7,663 bases of DNA from JBNJEM01 sp051745935 (GTDB taxonomy: Bacteria > Planctomycetota > Planctomycetia > Pirellulales > Pirellulaceae), in NCBI GenBank assembly GCA_051745935.1, contig JBNJEM010000381.1:1-7663 (forward strand), in the 5' to 3' direction. Shown piece by piece: positions 6,129 through 7,663 of this stretch (position 1 is its first letter; each line of letters opens with the position of its first letter). The translations under genes were made by a program, and so were the position numbers. The notes below the pieces were generated by a model, which saw nothing but the letters and a program-made list of their open reading frames with translations, searched no databases and was not told the DNA's origin.

Positions 6129-6368
6129 TCACGCGCGACGGGCCGAGGGGCGATGCGTACCGCCCACGTAGTCCATTTCGCCTTTGCAGATCGCGCAATG
6201 CCGAGGCCGGGGCTCTTCCGCCGCTTCGGTCGGTTCGTCGCCGTCCTCCGAATTCTCCTTGTACGGAACCTCCACCGCCGGCACGCCCAGCTGCTCGCGG
6301 ATCCGGATCAGATAGCCGGCCACATTCTCGCTGGGCGTACCCGTTTCCACCCCCTCGGGCTCGAGCAT
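6129..6368 (-). pseudogene. CxxC zinc-ribbon-like fragment, possible transposase C-terminus
   Basis: This is a 79-residue frame. An in-frame TAG lies just before ATG 6368, with only one codon between, and no ribosome site is visible. The N-terminal part is amphipathic (GYLIRIREQLGVPAVEVPY). An acidic linker follows (ENSEDGDEPTEAAEEP), then PRPRHCAICKGEMDYVGGTH with a single CxxC pair, and the end RPSARRA. A CxxC near the C-terminus followed by a basic tail resembles the ends of some IS91-type transposases, but one pair alone cannot define a zinc ribbon. The assignment is a guess. The codons read as protein better than the overlapping frames do. The right arm of the inverted-repeat element begins 47 bases past the stop, which would suit an element end. 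Most likely a truncated remnant. Confidence 0.4.
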
Positions 6369-6689
6369 ATTCTAGCCACCACGCGTACCCGCAATCCTTC
6401 CGCGCTTGTCTCACAATTCGGCTCCAATTGAGCATTGCCCCAATCTATCACGTCTTACTGACCGGCGAATTAAGAATCGACGCCACCTGATGGTGCGGTG
6501 AGACAATCGCGGGATGTTCAGACCAGCCCTGCGCGAACATGGCTTGCTGGCCTCGCCCCCAACCATCGCAACTTTACGAAGCTCCTCCGTCTGCCACACA
6601 TCATTGGTGCTCAGGGAATTCAGATGCACGCCGCAGTTATGGCAACGGAAACGCCAGTACGCCTTTCAACACTACCAGGAGATTCTCAG
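6369..6689. other. Gene-free stretch before the two small genes
   Basis: No complete gene is supported in these 321 bases. On the minus strand at about 6665-6560 a short frame reads KAYWRFRCHNCGVHLNS then DVWQTEELRKVAM, with one CxxC pair. It opens after a TGA, has no start and soon loses sense. It may be another zinc-ribbon remnant. The plus-strand promoter for the gene at 6690 should lie here, but no clear promoter was found. Confidence 0.4.
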
Positions 6690-6971
6690 ATGCTACTCAC
6701 TGCCAAGACGCTCCTTTACATCACCAGCGAAGAGGCTACCAGCGAGATGAGCTTCCTCGACCTGGGGAACGCCATCAAAGGAGGACTGGACTTGAACGAT
6801 GTGGAAATCACCACCGACCCCGAGGAGAGCCGAGCCCTGGACCGGAAACGGCTCGCCCGACGGGACGTTCAACACCTGATGGCCAACATGACGGCCCAGC
6901 AGGCCGAGAGGGTCGTCGAACTGCTTCGCAGCGACGACGAGCTGATGGAACTGCACGACGACTACGCATAG
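6690..6971 (+). CDS. Small acidic protein of unknown function
   Basis: The protein has 93 residues. ATG 6690 is chosen over upstream in-frame ATGs at 6498, 6624 and 6645 because AGGAG at 6677-6681 lies eight bases before it. The sequence upstream of it also reads as non-coding. The protein begins with a short hydrophobic stretch (MLLTAKTLLYITSEEATSEM). Charged helices follow, including DLGNAIKGGLDLNDVEI and DRKRLARRDVQHLMANM. It ends in a strongly acidic RSDDELMELHDDYA. The QQAERVVELLRSDDELMEL segment looks amphipathic and could be a dimerisation helix. No family is recognised. It precedes another small gene by 43 bases and is probably cotranscribed with it. Composition and ribosome site support a real gene of accessory or plasmid/phage type (inference). 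Confidence 0.7.
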   Translation: MLLTAKTLLYITSEEATSEMSFLDLGNAIKGGLDLNDVEITTDPEESRALDRKRLARRDVQHLMANMTAQQAERVVELLRSDDELMELHDDYA

Positions 6972-7014
6972 GGGAACACTTCACACGACTACATTCCTGG
7001 AAAGGTCATACGTC

Positions 7015-7227
7015 ATGCAAGCTTTCATGATTTTTCGCGGCGACAAGCCGCTGGTCTGGAGCACCGACGCGGACACGGAGGCACATACCGGAGTGGCCGA
7101 ATGCTTCTTCTCGTTTCCCTCCCGCGAAACCGCAAAACGCGTCCTGGCGGCGGTACCATCGCTGTTCGACATGGACGAGGAGGACGCGGCGATTCTAAAC
7201 GTCCGCGAAATCGACATACCGGGTTGA
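7015..7227 (+). CDS. Small protein of unknown function, second gene of the pair
   Basis: The protein has 70 residues. ATG 7015 is preceded by GGAAAGG (6999-7005) with nine bases of spacing. The sequence mixes predicted strands and one amphipathic helix: MQAFMIFRGDKPLVWSTDAD, then a GVAECFFSFPSRETAKRVLA segment, and an acidic DMDEEDAAILNVREIDI near the end. The length and pattern suggest a compact alpha/beta domain; there is no signal peptide or membrane helix. No family is recognised. The 43-base gap to the preceding gene and the same strand suggest one operon. A hairpin about 60 bases downstream may end the transcript. Confidence 0.7.
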   Translation: MQAFMIFRGDKPLVWSTDADTEAHTGVAECFFSFPSRETAKRVLAAVPSLFDMDEEDAAILNVREIDIPG

Positions 7228-7285
7228 ATGCTCCTTGCCTGGTCACGGTCTCCGGTAAACTCTCGCTCTGACCTTCGGCACGATG

Positions 7286-7315
7286 ACCGTCGGGCAGAAA
7301 TTCTGCCTTCCCGGT
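7286..7315 (+). terminator. Possible terminator hairpin after the small-gene pair
   Basis: GGCAGAA (7293-7299) and TTCTGCC (7301-7307) form a perfect inverted repeat, and ACCG/CGGT (7286-7289 with 7312-7315) can close an outer stem. It starts 58 bases past the stop at 7227. The one-base centre means the tip cannot fully pair, and no T-run follows, so termination is only possible. Confidence 0.35.
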
Positions 7316-7417
7316 GGCAGACGTTTATCGTGGCCATGAGGAAAATTGAAAAGACAGCAGCCGCATCATTTCAGATCGGTCGAGTTGCGGGATCGACCGG
7401 ACGTTGTCAAAGCACGT

Positions 7418-7576
7418 TCAAGTGGCCAGTTGTAGGAATGAAGTCTGTCCCATAAAACCCGCATTCGGCCCCCCCAGTATCCTCGCCCATTCAGACACGA
7501 TACGTGTCTCGCCGTTAAACATCATGAATCTCAGGTGGGGGTTTCTCTTTGTGGGACCAAGGGCGTCGTCCAGGCC
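7418..7576 (-). pseudogene. Fragment of a short helix-turn-helix-like motif protein
   Basis: The minus frame is open from 7576 to a TGA at 7418-7420. It contains KRNPHLRFMMFNGETRIVSE followed by WARILGG. The pattern N-R-x-x-x-FNGxTxxxSEWAxxLG is, from knowledge of the family, the start of a short DNA-binding motif found in phage, HNH-endonuclease-linked and related proteins. There it continues into a second helix and an RLxxGW ending. Here the similarity stops after GG; the next 16 residues are unrelated and the second helix is lost. The nearest ATGs are 7525 and 7522, with no ribosome site. It is read as a remnant. The rest of 7228-7663 shows no other supported gene. Another perfect short inverted repeat, GACACG/CGTGTC at 7494-7508, lies inside this fragment. 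Confidence 0.45.
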
Positions 7577-7646
7577 TCAGTCATTCCGCGTGTCGTTTTG
7601 CACACATGCTTTCCGGCACGTCCACAGCTTGTTGTGTGGCCGTTGC

Positions 7647-7660
7647 GGAGGTATTTGGTG
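7647..7660 (+). promoter_or_regulatory. Possible ribosome site and GTG start at the right edge
   Basis: GGAGG (7647-7651) is followed after six bases by GTG (7658-7660), an ideal arrangement for a plus-strand gene start. Only two codons are inside the window, so a gene cannot be confirmed. Confidence 0.25.
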
Positions 7661-7663
7661 ATC

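Noticed and set aside
6073..6435. 120-codon minus frame rich in Arg and Gly
   Set aside because: It is the shadow of the 6129-6368 frame, whose composition and CxxC segment are more protein-like.
1..7663. tRNA, rRNA or CRISPR array
   Set aside because: No cloverleaf-like segment, rRNA-like stretch or regularly spaced repeat array was seen on either strand by eye; a tRNAscan or CRISPR finder run was not possible.

Overview
The window looks like a sparse, decayed accessory region of a Planctomycetota-type genome. The clues are a ThuA-like protein behind a long N-terminal region with one hydrophobic segment, a secreted HEAT-repeat protein with a typical planctomycete C-terminus, moderately high GC, long gene-poor gaps, and many gene fragments. 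The assignment is inference from gene content; no marker gene is present.

Left part (1-1640, minus strand): the 5' part of a tyrosine-recombinase integrase runs off the left edge. Upstream of it lies the C-terminal part of an N6-adenine DNA methyltransferase that has lost its SAM-binding and catalytic half. Together they look like the remains of a mobile restriction-modification island.

Middle part (1638-4760): a minus-strand pair consists of a metzincin-like zinc metalloprotease fragment (HExxHxxxxxH) followed by the secreted HEAT-repeat protein. The HEAT gene's ribosome binding site overlaps the protease stop codon, so the two are probably coupled. Further upstream, also on the minus strand, is the ThuA-like gene. 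A 446-base hairpin-bearing gap separates it from a divergent plus-strand gene for a small three-helix membrane protein.

Right-centre (4782-6689) is mostly gene remnants and repeats. It holds an N-terminal fragment of an MDR-family oxidoreductase, a TCGAYATTC repeat cluster, a 22-base dyad, a run of six stem-loops (a candidate structured RNA), a 173-base element bounded by 27-base inverted repeats that differ only by transitions, and a CxxC-containing fragment that may be the tail of a transposase.

Right part (6690-7663): two small plus-strand genes of unknown function, each with its own Shine-Dalgarno site, form a likely operon. A hairpin and a minus-strand fragment of a short helix-turn-helix-like motif follow. 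The strongest novelty candidates are the inverted-repeat element and the neighbouring stem-loop array at 5530-6081. No complete defence or biosynthetic system is present.
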